The position numbers and the translations under genes were made by a program. Source: Bacteroidales bacterium (GTDB lineage Bacteria > Bacteroidota > Bacteroidia > Bacteroidales > JAGOPY01). From it: a DNA stretch of 64,000 bases. Numbering within the stretch: position 1 is the stretch's first letter; each line of letters opens with the position of its first letter. Location of the stretch: contig JALNZD010000012.1 in the NCBI GenBank assembly GCA_023229505.1, positions 27,445-91,444 on the forward strand. Reading direction: 5' to 3'. A model generated the notes under the pieces. It was not told where the DNA came from. It worked only from the letters and a program-made list of their open reading frames with translations, and did not search any database. Positions 35,772 through 44,158 of the stretch are shown in pieces.

Positions 35772-36779
35772 TCAGTATTTTAAAAGCCAGGCAGTAGGGT
35801 TTTCCTCGTTCCTGATCGTTTGCAGGTATGACAGGGCAGAAGTTTTATCTGCAAAACTCTTATAGCTGATTCTGATTTGTCCGCGGTTGTTTGAACCGGC
35901 TCTTTCCGCCTCAAATCCACGGTTAATAAGCTCCCGGAAGAATTTTACCGCATTTTCCTCACTGACAAAACATCCCCCGATGATATAGTACCTGGGAGAC
36001 TGCGGCGTGACCTTTTCAACCACTGCAACGGACGTCTCAACAGGACCAGCTGCAGAGGTTTTTAAAGCAGGTTCATCAGGTAGATTAGCTATTTCGAGCA
36101 TAACAGGTACTTTCTTGTCAACCTGAACAGCAATAGGTTGATGGATAACCTGAGGATGTAAAATATCGAACACAATTCCTGAGTAATTAATATAGAAATT
36201 CCGGACCGATGCCGGGAAAATGATCCCGTAAAGCAGGAATACAACAACGGGTATCGAAAGCATAAGGGTCCACCTGACAGAAGCGGACTGTTTTAACCTT
36301 GGCCGCTGAGGTTTCCGGTCCACGGGCTTTTGAGCGATCCGTGCCTGGAGCTTAGGCCTGGTTATAGGATAAATATTCAAAGGTTCCATACCGAATACCC
36401 CGGAGAGAAAATTTGAATTGTTCAAATGCCTGAACTGGATGGCTCCTTCAGGATTGGCGGAAAATTCACCAATCCCATCCAACAGTATTTTTTCGCCCAG
36501 GGATAACCTTATTTTACAATTGCTGACGAAGTCGTGAACGAACAACCCTGAATCATGGTATGAAATCTGCTCAGCCCTTGCAATGGCACTTATCAGCAGC
36601 CCGTCATCATGATTGAGCAGGCTGTTAAAAGAAGGATATCGCGACGGCGGATAGATCCGCTTCTTCTCCCTGTCGATCCTGGCCGGCTGCGATTGCATAA
36701 TAAATCCTCCAAGGCCTGGAATGGTTACGCAATCATATCCAAATAATAAATTCTTCAGGTAATATTCCGCCGTTTGCAT
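35772..36779 (-). CDS. CCDC81-like HU domain and SPOR domain protein
   Basis: Residues ~1-70: CCDC81-type prokaryotic HU-like domain (AEYYLKNLLFGYDCVTIPGLGGFIMQ); ~75-140 second HU-like part (EKILLDGIGEFSANPEGAIQF); one membrane helix ~190-210 (WTLMLSIPVVVFLLYGIIF); C-terminal SPOR domain ~260-335 (YYIIGGCFVSEENAVKFFRELI), which binds denuded peptidoglycan at division sites. ATG 36779 is chosen over a TTG at 36836 that lengthens the N-terminus with unconserved residues. Architecture is typical of Bacteroidota; it may connect DNA or a cytosolic partner with the septal wall. Confidence 0.87.
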   Translation of the reverse strand: MQTAEYYLKNLLFGYDCVTIPGLGGFIMQSQPARIDREKKRIYPPSRYPSFNSLLNHDDGLLISAIARAEQISYHDSGLFVHDFVSNCKIRLSLGEKILLDGIGEFSANPEGAIQFRHLNNSNFLSGVFGMEPLNIYPITRPKLQARIAQKPVDRKPQRPRLKQSASVRWTLMLSIPVVVFLLYGIIFPASVRNFYINYSGIVFDILHPQVIHQPIAVQVDKKVPVMLEIANLPDEPALKTSAAGPVETSVAVVEKVTPQSPRYYIIGGCFVSEENAVKFFRELINRGFEAERAGSNNRGQIRISYKSFADKTSALSYLQTIRNEENPTAWLLKY

Positions 36780-36832
36780 GGGTGTATAAGCTTGACTATT
36801 TTTTACGAAAGTATGAAATGCAGCCCGAAAGA

Positions 36833-37582
36833 TCAAGCTGTGTTAGTAATTTTTAATAAATCATCCGGTGTATCGATAGAAACACTCTCAAAACGTGTGA
36901 CTTCAATTTTTATCCGGAGCCCGTGTTCTAACCAGCGAAGCTGCTCCAGGGACTCGTGTTTTTCCAGCATTCCTTCAGGCAAATCACATATCAATTTCAA
37001 GGTCTCTGATCTATAGCCGTAAATACCAATATGCTTATAATGGGCTCGTTTTTTCGTCCATTGAATTTCATTTACCTGCGTAAGGTAAGGAATCGGGGAC
37101 CTGCTAAAATAAAGTGCATCCATATTTTTGTTAAAGACCACTTTCACGACATTAGGATTATAGATCTCCTCACGCCTGGTGATCAATTTAGCCAGTGTAG
37201 CAAGCGGGGCATCACCGGTGGAGATTATAGAGGCGACTTTTCTGATCTGTTCGGGGTGGATAAAAGGTTCATCGCCCTGGATATTAATAATATGAGCATA
37301 GCTTTTCCCCTGCTGTCGTTCCCAGATTTCCATCGCTTCAAGGCAACGATCAGTGCCGCTGTGGTGCGCAGCAGAAGTCATCACAACATGATAACCGGCA
37401 GATCCGACGTGGTTAAAAATTCTTTCGTCATCGGTAGCCACGAGGACATCCTGAAAAACTTCTGAAAGAAGGGCCTGGTCATAAACCCTCAGGATCATTG
37501 ATCGCCCGTTAATATCAACAAGTGGTTTCCCCGGAAACCTGGTGGATGCAAAGCGCGCAGGAATTATCCCCAAAATACTCAT
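36833..37582 (-). CDS. kdsB: 3-deoxy-manno-octulosonate (KDO) cytidylyltransferase
   Basis: Activates KDO to CMP-KDO for lipid A/LPS synthesis. IIPARFASTRFPGKPLVDING at the start, LVATDDERIF, VVMTSAAHHSGTDR, NIQGDEPFIHPEQI and YFSRSPIPYL, all standard KdsB motifs; HIGIYGYRSETL near 190. 249 residues, family length. Lies eight bases after a deoxynucleoside kinase gene. Confidence 0.96.
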   Translation of the reverse strand: MSILGIIPARFASTRFPGKPLVDINGRSMILRVYDQALLSEVFQDVLVATDDERIFNHVGSAGYHVVMTSAAHHSGTDRCLEAMEIWERQQGKSYAHIINIQGDEPFIHPEQIRKVASIISTGDAPLATLAKLITRREEIYNPNVVKVVFNKNMDALYFSRSPIPYLTQVNEIQWTKKRAHYKHIGIYGYRSETLKLICDLPEGMLEKHESLEQLRWLEHGLRIKIEVTRFESVSIDTPDDLLKITNTA

Positions 37583-37590
37583 AAGCCGGG

Positions 37591-38208
37591 TTATTTGAAG
37601 AGTCCGTGGATCTCGGCCTGGATCTTTTCAATAACGAACCCCAGGTCCTGAGGGTTCTCATCAAAATTTACCTCATCAACATTAATGATAAGCAATTTAC
37701 CATGCTTATATTTCGAAATCCAGGTCTCGTATCTTTCATTAAGGCTTTTCAGGTAATCCAAACGGATGGACTCCTCGTATATCCGTCCCCTTTTCTGGAT
37801 TTGCTTTACCAGGTTCGGAACTGTTGATCTTAAGTAGATGAGCAGATCGGGGGGCTTGATCAGGGCGCTGATCAATTCAAAAAGAGCGCTGTAGTTTTCG
37901 AAGTCCCTGGTTTCCATCAGATTCATGGCATGCAGGTTGGGTGCGAAAATGTACGCATCTTCATAGATGGTGCGATCCTGGATCACATTTTTACCACTGG
38001 AATGTATATTGACGATTTGCCGGAAACGGCTGGCCAGGAAATATATCTGCAAATTAAACGACCATCGCTGCATGTCTTCATAAAAGCTGTTGAGATATGG
38101 ATTGGATTCCACATCCTCAAAATGGGGCTCCCATCCAAAGTGTTTCGAGAGGGATTCTGTCAGGGTGGTTTTACCTGCGCCGATGTTTCCTGCTATTGCG
38201 ATATGCAT
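37591..38208 (-). CDS. Deoxynucleoside kinase (deoxyadenosine/deoxyguanosine kinase type)
   Basis: Phosphorylates deoxynucleosides for dNTP salvage. P-loop IAIAGNIGAGKTTLTESL (~3-20), catalytic Glu region FEDVESNPYLNSFYEDM, NLQIYFLASRFRQ, the conserved VIQDRTIYEDAYIFA (DRT motif) and the lid QIQKRGRIYEESI. 205 residues, usual length. Compared with the paralogue at 23961, it keeps the Arg motif and is likely the functional salvage enzyme. Member of a minus-strand cluster with kdsB and a GH3 gene. Confidence 0.92.
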   Translation of the reverse strand: MHIAIAGNIGAGKTTLTESLSKHFGWEPHFEDVESNPYLNSFYEDMQRWSFNLQIYFLASRFRQIVNIHSSGKNVIQDRTIYEDAYIFAPNLHAMNLMETRDFENYSALFELISALIKPPDLLIYLRSTVPNLVKQIQKRGRIYEESIRLDYLKSLNERYETWISKYKHGKLLIINVDEVNFDENPQDLGFVIEKIQAEIHGLFK

Positions 38209-38259
38209 GGGTTTATTGGGGTTTTAATGGTTGATGACTTGATTTTCTGGTTGTTTTGG

Positions 38260-39810
38260 TTAATTGTCTGATAATGAGATCTGATCAATATCTTTACCGG
38301 AAGAAAGGTTTATGATCTCATCTACGTAATTTCTGTCGTTCGAAAGCCGGGGCACTTTATTCTGTCCTCCAAGCTTGCCTTTAACCTTCAGCCAGGTATA
38401 GAAAGTGGAAGGGGGAAGTACTTTAATTATAGGCGGACAAAGCACCATATCGTGGAACCGCTTGGCTTCATAATCGGAATTCAGTGATTTCAATGCATTG
38501 TCAAGTGTTTCAGTGAAGTAATCCAGGTTTGGCGGCTCAACTTCAAATTCAATCAACCATTCATGTGCTGCACGGTTCTCTTTTTCAATGAATAGCGGGG
38601 CAGCCGTATATTCGTTAACGACTGCATGGCACTTTTTACAGGCAATAGCAAGCGCTTTCTCCGCATTATCCACGATCAGTTCTTCTCCCACTGCATTGAT
38701 GAAATTCTTGGTCCTGCCGGTAATCTGGATCCGGAAAGGGTGGAGTGACGTGAACCTGATCGTATCACCGATCATATATCTCCATAAACCTGCGTTGGTT
38801 GAGATAACCAGCGCATAATTAGTCTCTGTATCCACTTCATCGAGGCCAACCGACTTTGGGTGGTCTTCTACAAGGTTGATGACAGGGATAAATTCATAAT
38901 ATATTCCGTAATCAAGCATGAGGAGGAGTTCATGCGATTCCGAACGGTCCTGAAGGCCGAAAAAACCTTCTGATGCGTTGTAAGTTTCCATGTAATTCAT
39001 TGAATCCGATCGGATCAGACTTCGGAATTGCTCCTGGTAAGGCTGGAAATTTACCCCCCCGTGAAAATAGACTTCCAGGTTGGGCCATACCTCCATAATG
39101 TCCTTCTTTCCGGTTTTTTCCAGAACCCTTCGCAATAACAACAGCATCCAGGAGGGCACTCCCGACAGGCTGGTCAGATTATGCGGTATGGCTTCATCAG
39201 CCATCATTTCAATTTTCTCCTCCCAATTATCCATCAAAGCTGTGCTTTTCTTTGGAACCCTGATAAATTCGGCCCAGAATGGCAGATTCTGTATAATGAT
39301 GGCCGAAAGGTCGCCATCATAATAGGAAGCTGAATTGATCTCGCTGATCTTATGACTGCCCCCAATGGCCAGGCCCCGGCCATCGAAAAAAGCTGTATTG
39401 GGAAAATTATTGCAGTAAAGCGAGAGCATGTCTTTACCTCCTTTATAATGACATTCTTCCAGCGATTCCTGGCTGACGGGTATAAACTTGCTCTTGTTAT
39501 CAGTAGTTCCCGAGGATTTTGCAAACCATTTGATCTCCGTGGGCCAGAGAATGTTCTGTTTACCTTCGCGAAGCAAGTCTATCTGAGGTTTTAGATCTTC
39601 ATAAGTGCTGATCGGAACCCGTTCCTTAAATTGCTCAACTGTACTGATCGAATGATAATCATATTGTTTACCCCATTCTGTATCTTCTGCTGCCTGAATA
39701 AGCTTTCTGAACCATTCAGCCTGCACCTCATGAGGGTACTTGATGAAAAGTTCAATCTGGTGAATCCGTTTTTTGATTAACCAGTATAAAACTGAATTGA
39801 TGATTGCCAT
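38260..39810 (-). CDS. GH3-family (auxin-responsive-like) acyl-adenylating enzyme
   Basis: 516 residues: WFAKSSGTTDNKSKFIPVSQESL (adenylate-forming P-loop-like motif, ~95), GLAIGGSHKI, VYFHGGVNFQPYQEQF, MNYMETYNASEGFFGLQDR (nucleotide/acyl site), LRYMIGD-like LWRYMIGDTIRFTSLHPFRIQITGRTKNFINAVGEEL and the C-terminal cap ending YTWLKVKGKLGGQNKVPRLSNDR. Plant GH3 enzymes conjugate acyl acids to amino acids. Bacterial substrates are unknown. The neighbourhood (kdsB, lptG/F) hints at envelope lipid or LPS work, but this is inference. Confidence 0.9.
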   Translation of the reverse strand: MAIINSVLYWLIKKRIHQIELFIKYPHEVQAEWFRKLIQAAEDTEWGKQYDYHSISTVEQFKERVPISTYEDLKPQIDLLREGKQNILWPTEIKWFAKSSGTTDNKSKFIPVSQESLEECHYKGGKDMLSLYCNNFPNTAFFDGRGLAIGGSHKISEINSASYYDGDLSAIIIQNLPFWAEFIRVPKKSTALMDNWEEKIEMMADEAIPHNLTSLSGVPSWMLLLLRRVLEKTGKKDIMEVWPNLEVYFHGGVNFQPYQEQFRSLIRSDSMNYMETYNASEGFFGLQDRSESHELLLMLDYGIYYEFIPVINLVEDHPKSVGLDEVDTETNYALVISTNAGLWRYMIGDTIRFTSLHPFRIQITGRTKNFINAVGEELIVDNAEKALAIACKKCHAVVNEYTAAPLFIEKENRAAHEWLIEFEVEPPNLDYFTETLDNALKSLNSDYEAKRFHDMVLCPPIIKVLPPSTFYTWLKVKGKLGGQNKVPRLSNDRNYVDEIINLSSGKDIDQISLSDN

Positions 39811-39900
39811 GACAGGGTTTCCGCTTGTGCAGATTGAAACTCAAAAATACAATTTTAGGAAATAAGGAGAGGGGAGATATTTTTTTATTTATGAACGAAA

Positions 39901-39997
39901 TGATATAACGAAGTAACGAAGTAACGAGTTAACGAAGTGAAAGTAACAAGTACTTCGCTACGTCGCTACACCGTTACTTCGTTACTTCGTTACATCA
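39901..39997. repeat. TAACGAAG octamer array forming a long inverted repeat
   Basis: The left arm (39901-39926) and the right arm (39972-39997) are reverse complements at 25 of 26 positions. Each arm is built of phased 8-bp words: TAACGAAG, TAACGAAG, TAACGAGT, TAACGAAG on the left; CGTTACTT, CGTTACTT, CGTTACAT on the right. The inner region contains further partly pairing copies (TACTTCGC, TACGTCGC). It lies between the lptG/F-like gene and the GH3 gene, and the right arm includes the lptG/F stop codon (39995-39997). It probably also ends or stabilises the upstream transcript. Confidence 0.85.
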
Positions 39998-41071
39998 TTT
40001 TGGTGCTGACTTTAGCAATAATAAACCTATAATGGTAAAAATCACATTGGGTATCCAGGCAGCGATATATGGAGGAAGGTTACCATAGGTTGCAAAAACG
40101 GTTGAAACACGCATTAAGAGGATATAAGCGAAAGTCAGAAGGATGCCCAGGCCGAGGTGCATGCCGATTCCCCCCCTCAACTTCCGGCTGGAAAGAGAAA
40201 CACCGATCAGGGTCATGACCAGCATGGAAAAAGGAGAAGCAAGGCGGTTATATTTCTCCATATCATAGAAGACGATTTCTTCAGTTCCTTTAAGTTTTTC
40301 TTGTTTGATGTAATGTTGGAGTTCCCCAAGAGTCATCTCTTCATAATTTTCCTTCTTGATATATAACTCGGCAGGCAAAAGGTTCAGCGTAGTATCCAGA
40401 TGCGTTCCATGCCGGATATTTTCACTCATGCCATCAATCGTCCTGACTGTGTAATTTTCAATCAGCCAATGGTTGCTGATCGTGTCCCATACGATCCGGT
40501 CAGCCATTAATTTGTATTCCATGTTATGGCCTTTGAATCTTTCCAGGGTAAACCGGTATCCGTTATTATTTTTAATATTAAAGCTTTCCATGTAAACAAA
40601 TGTCCCTGGGCTGATCTGCAAATGGATATGCTCATCTTTACTCTTGGAAAGGTTCTGGAAATAAGTGTCGGTAAACGCCCTCCTTTTCTGGTTTGTATGA
40701 GGAATAAGATAATTGGCCAGGTAAAAAGAAAGAAGGGCCAGGATTATTGCTGAATAGAAATAAGGCCGGAGCATGCGGTCATAACTGATCCCGCTGCTGA
40801 GAATAGCAATAATCTCAGAGTTGGCAGCCATGTGCGAGGTGAAGTAAATGACAGAGATAAAAGTGAACAGGTAACTGAAAAGATTGACGAAATAAGGGAG
40901 GAAATTAAGATAATAATCGAAGATGATGGAATTAAGCGGGGCCTGCTTGGAAATGAATTTATCAATGTTTTCCGACAGGTCGAAAATAATGACTATTAAG
41001 AGCAGCAGGGAAATAGAATAGAAAAATGTACCCAGGAATTTTTTAATGATATAATAATCGATGGTTTTCAC
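39995..41071 (-). CDS. LptF/LptG family LPS export permease
   Basis: YjgP/YjgQ family; membrane part of the LPS transporter that extracts LPS from the inner membrane with LptB. N-terminal three helices (FFYSISLLLLIVIIFDLSENI, FLPYFVNLFSYLFTFISVIYF, PYFYSAIILALLSFYLANYLI), a periplasmic jellyroll domain at ~130-255 and three C-terminal helices ending WIPNVIFTIIGLLLL. The motif AANSEIIAILSSGISYDRML is typical. 358 residues. I cannot tell LptF from LptG. Downstream of tgt by 42 bases. Confidence 0.9.
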   Translation of the reverse strand: MKTIDYYIIKKFLGTFFYSISLLLLIVIIFDLSENIDKFISKQAPLNSIIFDYYLNFLPYFVNLFSYLFTFISVIYFTSHMAANSEIIAILSSGISYDRMLRPYFYSAIILALLSFYLANYLIPHTNQKRRAFTDTYFQNLSKSKDEHIHLQISPGTFVYMESFNIKNNNGYRFTLERFKGHNMEYKLMADRIVWDTISNHWLIENYTVRTIDGMSENIRHGTHLDTTLNLLPAELYIKKENYEEMTLGELQHYIKQEKLKGTEEIVFYDMEKYNRLASPFSMLVMTLIGVSLSSRKLRGGIGMHLGLGILLTFAYILLMRVSTVFATYGNLPPYIAAWIPNVIFTIIGLLLLKSAPK

Positions 41072-41113
41072 AGGTAATTTTCTTCAATATACGCAGTAAA
41101 TGTAGAAAAATTG

Positions 41114-42244
41114 TCAAAGCCGTTGGGATAATTCCTTAATCATGCGCTCTTTCCAGGGGCTGAAGACTCCGGCTGCAATTTTTTCCCTGGCTTGTCCCAT
41201 GAGCCAAAGGTAGAATGCGAGGTTATGAAGACTTGCCAGCATGGCGCCCAGCATCTCATTGGAAATGATGAGGTGGCGGAGAAATGCCTTGCTGCAGGTC
41301 CTTTCTGCCGTAAGGATGCCATCTTCATCCACAGGGGTGAAATCATGCTTCCACTTTTCATTCTTCATGTTCATAATCCCCCGACTAGTGAAAATCATTC
41401 CATTCCTTCCGTTTCGTGTCGGCATGACACAATCAAACATGTCGACCCCCAGGGAAATGCTTTGCAGCAGATTTACCGGGGTGCCAACACCCATAAGGTA
41501 GCGAGGTTTTTCCTTTGGCAGGATTTTACAAACAAGGCTGGTCATTTCATACATCACCTCTTCTGGTTCCCCTACTGAAAGGCCGCCGATGGCATTGCCA
41601 TCAGCCCCGGCTTCTGCAATGGTCTCAGCTGATTTTGCCCTGAGGTCCCTGAACGAACCACCCTGGACAATTGGAAATATAGATTGCCCGAAGTCATACT
41701 TAGGAACGGTTTCGTTAAACCGGGAAATACATCGGTCTAGCCACCTGTGAGTAAGCTGCATGGAATTCTCGACATATTCCCGCGTCGACTGAAAAGGCGG
41801 ACATTCATCAAAGGCCATGATGATATCGCCACCGATTGACCGCTGGATATCGATTACGGATTCAGGAGTGAAAGTATGTTTCGAGCCATCAATGTGCGAC
41901 TGGAAGGTAACCCCATTTTCTGTAAGTTTCCGGCTGTCAGCCAGGGAATATACCTGGTATCCGCCGCTATCCGTTAATATAGGTTTATCCCAACCCATGA
42001 AACTATGTAATCCCCCTGCCTCTTCAATGATCTCAATACCAGGTCTTGTGTAAAGGTGATAAGTATTCCCAAGGATGATCTGAGCCTGTACAATGTCTAT
42101 CAAATCATTGAAATGTAATGCTTTAACGGTTCCGGCAGTACCGACCGGCATAAAAATAGGTGTCCGTATCAACCCATGATCAGTTTCAATGTGCCCTGCT
42201 CGTGCATCTGATTGATGATCAGTTGATTCGAGAGTAAATTTCAT
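41114..42244 (-). CDS. tgt: tRNA-guanine transglycosylase
   Basis: Exchanges G34 of His/Asp/Asn/Tyr tRNAs for preQ1. PIFMPVGTAGTVKALHF, LGNTYHLYTRPG, LTDSGGYQVYSL (catalytic Asp), FDECPP, GGLSVGEPEEVMYEM, YLMGVGTP and DMFDCVMPTRNGRNG (nucleophilic Asp). The C-terminal zinc site usually built from three Cys plus a His lacks all three Cys: the segment is DEDGILTAERTCSKAFLRHL. 376 residues, family length. CAAAGATA at 42262-42269 provides a minus-strand -7 box 18 bases upstream of the ATG. Confidence 0.94.
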   Translation of the reverse strand: MKFTLESTDHQSDARAGHIETDHGLIRTPIFMPVGTAGTVKALHFNDLIDIVQAQIILGNTYHLYTRPGIEIIEEAGGLHSFMGWDKPILTDSGGYQVYSLADSRKLTENGVTFQSHIDGSKHTFTPESVIDIQRSIGGDIIMAFDECPPFQSTREYVENSMQLTHRWLDRCISRFNETVPKYDFGQSIFPIVQGGSFRDLRAKSAETIAEAGADGNAIGGLSVGEPEEVMYEMTSLVCKILPKEKPRYLMGVGTPVNLLQSISLGVDMFDCVMPTRNGRNGMIFTSRGIMNMKNEKWKHDFTPVDEDGILTAERTCSKAFLRHLIISNEMLGAMLASLHNLAFYLWLMGQAREKIAAGVFSPWKERMIKELSQRL

Positions 42245-42309
42245 TGTTAATAAAAATTGATCAAAGATAAATTTAATTCATGGCGGAATGAATAATTTTG
42301 TTTCTCAAT

Positions 42310-43452
42310 ATGTTTGATTTTCCTTCAGAAACATCGATTCTTCAGATATTACCTTTCGCGGTTTTTATCTTGTTTGGGATATCATGGTTAATACAGATGA
42401 TATACTACTGGTTTCTGTATAGCCGTCTGGCTTTTTACCGTGAAAAGGCCAAAGATTCAGGCACCAAACCGGTTTCAGTAATTATTTGTGCCAAGAATGA
42501 ATACCAGAACCTTCTGCATAATCTCCCCCTGGTATTGGAGCAGGACTATCCCGATTTTGAAGTGATCGTTGTGAATGATGCTTCTGATGATGATAGTATT
42601 GAATTGCTCAATTCTCTCGCCCGTGAATATAAACATCTCAGGATTTTTGACCTGGAAAGGGACCTGAATTTCTTTTCCGGGAAGAAATTTCCTCTTTCCC
42701 TGGGAATCAAATCGGCCCAGCATGAGATCATCTTGCTGACCGATGCGGATTGCCAGCCGGCCAGCCCGCAATGGATCAGAAACATGCAGGCAAATTATGA
42801 CAGCCGGACCGAAATCGTTCTGGGTTACGGTACCTTTAAAAGAACAGTGGGATTTCTCAACCAGCTCATCCGCTATGATGCTTTCCTGGTTGCCATGCAA
42901 TACCTTTCGTTTGCGCTCGCGGGAAGCCCATATATGGGAGTGGGGAGAAACCTGTCTTATAAAAGGGACCTGTTTTACAGGGCAAAAGGATTTACCTCCC
43001 ATTACAAGCTTAAATCAGGGGATGATGATCTCTTTATCAACCGGGCTGCAAACCGGAATAATACAAGAATAGAGATATCTCCCGACTCTCAGACCATCTC
43101 AACAGCCAAGGCAAGCCTGGTGCAATGGATCCTTCAGAAAAGAAGACATTATACGACGGCTCGTTATTATCGCCCTGGTTTTAAATTTCTGCTTTCCCTC
43201 GGTTATATCTCTAAGCTTTTTCTTTACCTGTCATTTGTCGCCCTTTTAATATTGAATTATAACTGGCTTATTGCTCTAATCGTTTTTTCAGTATTTTTTG
43301 CCAGCCATTGGGTAATTCTGACAATGAGTACTAACAAAATGAGGGAAAACGACCTGGCTGTGCTTTCTCCTATCCTCGAAATAATGTTAATGGCTTTGAG
43401 TCCTGTCATATATTTTTCCAATCTTATTATCAAACAGGAGAAATGGAAATAA
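42310..43452 (+). CDS. Membrane-anchored family 2 glycosyltransferase
   Basis: N-terminal membrane helix (~8-30), GT-A domain from ~47 (VSVIICAKNEYQNLLHNLPL, VVNDASDDDSIELL, LLTDADCQPASPQWI with the DAD metal motif), a QxxRRHYTTARYY motif (near 275) and two C-terminal helices (LFLYLSFVALLILNYNW; IALIVFSVFFASHWVIL). The ATG at 42310 is preferred to an in-frame TTG at 42298, which overlaps the TAATTTTG -7 box (42293-42300). The end overlaps the sigma-factor ATG by ten bases. Sugar donor and acceptor unknown. Confidence 0.9.
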   Translation: MFDFPSETSILQILPFAVFILFGISWLIQMIYYWFLYSRLAFYREKAKDSGTKPVSVIICAKNEYQNLLHNLPLVLEQDYPDFEVIVVNDASDDDSIELLNSLAREYKHLRIFDLERDLNFFSGKKFPLSLGIKSAQHEIILLTDADCQPASPQWIRNMQANYDSRTEIVLGYGTFKRTVGFLNQLIRYDAFLVAMQYLSFALAGSPYMGVGRNLSYKRDLFYRAKGFTSHYKLKSGDDDLFINRAANRNNTRIEISPDSQTISTAKASLVQWILQKRRHYTTARYYRPGFKFLLSLGYISKLFLYLSFVALLILNYNWLIALIVFSVFFASHWVILTMSTNKMRENDLAVLSPILEIMLMALSPVIYFSNLIIKQEKWK

Positions 43453-44063
43453 ACTTCAGGCTCACCGGAAAAGCACAAAGGGATTGCGAATTGGTTAAAG
43501 CTGCCCTGGAAAGGGGGGAACAGAATGCTTACGCGGAATTAATGAGGAATTACAGGGATTCATTGCACTTCATGATGTTGAAAATGACGAATAACCTTCA
43601 GGATGCCGACGATCTTACAATCGAAGCATTTGGAAAGGCCTTTAAAAACCTTCGGCAGTATGCGCCTGAATATGCTTTTAGCACCTGGCTCTTTAAAATA
43701 GCATCTAACAACTGCATTGATTTTATCCGGAAGCGGAAAATGAATGAGTCCGTCTCCATAAATCTAAGTGATCCGTCGGAGACAGGGGATGACCTTGCAG
43801 ATATCCTTCCGGCAACTTCCCGGACGCCGGAAGAAGACATAATCAGGCAGCAGAAAATAGAAGCTTTGAGAGATATTGTTAACAGGCTGAAACCTCATTA
43901 TAAGAAGCTGATCGAATTAAGATATTATGAAGAGCTCTCCTATGAAGAAATCTCTTTAGAAATGGACCTTCCCATTGGTACTGTTAAAGCGCAGTTGTTC
44001 AGGGCGCGGGAATTTCTTTTTCATATCCTTAAAAAACGTAATGATAAGTTCCAGGAGGAATAA
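43443..44063 (+). CDS. ECF-type RNA polymerase sigma factor
   Basis: Sigma region 2 at ~28-98 (YAELMRNYRDSLHFMMLKM, DADDLTIEAFGKAFKNL, FSTWLFKIASNNCIDFIRKRK) and region 4 at ~140-195 (LKPHYKKLIELRYYEELSYEEIS, LPIGTVKAQLFRAREFL). 206 residues. It overlaps the glycosyltransferase by ten bases. There is no anti-sigma gene next to it, as is common for the conserved Bacteroidota sigma-24-like factor linked with a glycosyltransferase. Confidence 0.92.
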   Translation: MEINFRLTGKAQRDCELVKAALERGEQNAYAELMRNYRDSLHFMMLKMTNNLQDADDLTIEAFGKAFKNLRQYAPEYAFSTWLFKIASNNCIDFIRKRKMNESVSINLSDPSETGDDLADILPATSRTPEEDIIRQQKIEALRDIVNRLKPHYKKLIELRYYEELSYEEISLEMDLPIGTVKAQLFRAREFLFHILKKRNDKFQEE

Positions 44064-44158
44064 CATTCTACTGACAGATAGTTTTTTTATCAGAAAATTG
44101 AAATAATCTAAGATTAATGGAGTTATTTTGAATAAGTTAAACCTACAATTATCAGGAT

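Noticed and set aside
38212..38268. TTG/GGTTGAT-rich stretch between the deoxynucleoside kinase and GH3 genes as another word repeat
   Set aside because: Word phase is irregular and the stretch partly codes for the GH3 C-terminus; too weak to claim.
39901..39997. CRISPR-like array
   Set aside because: Repeats are 8 bp with no spacers and form an inverted repeat; no cas genes are nearby.
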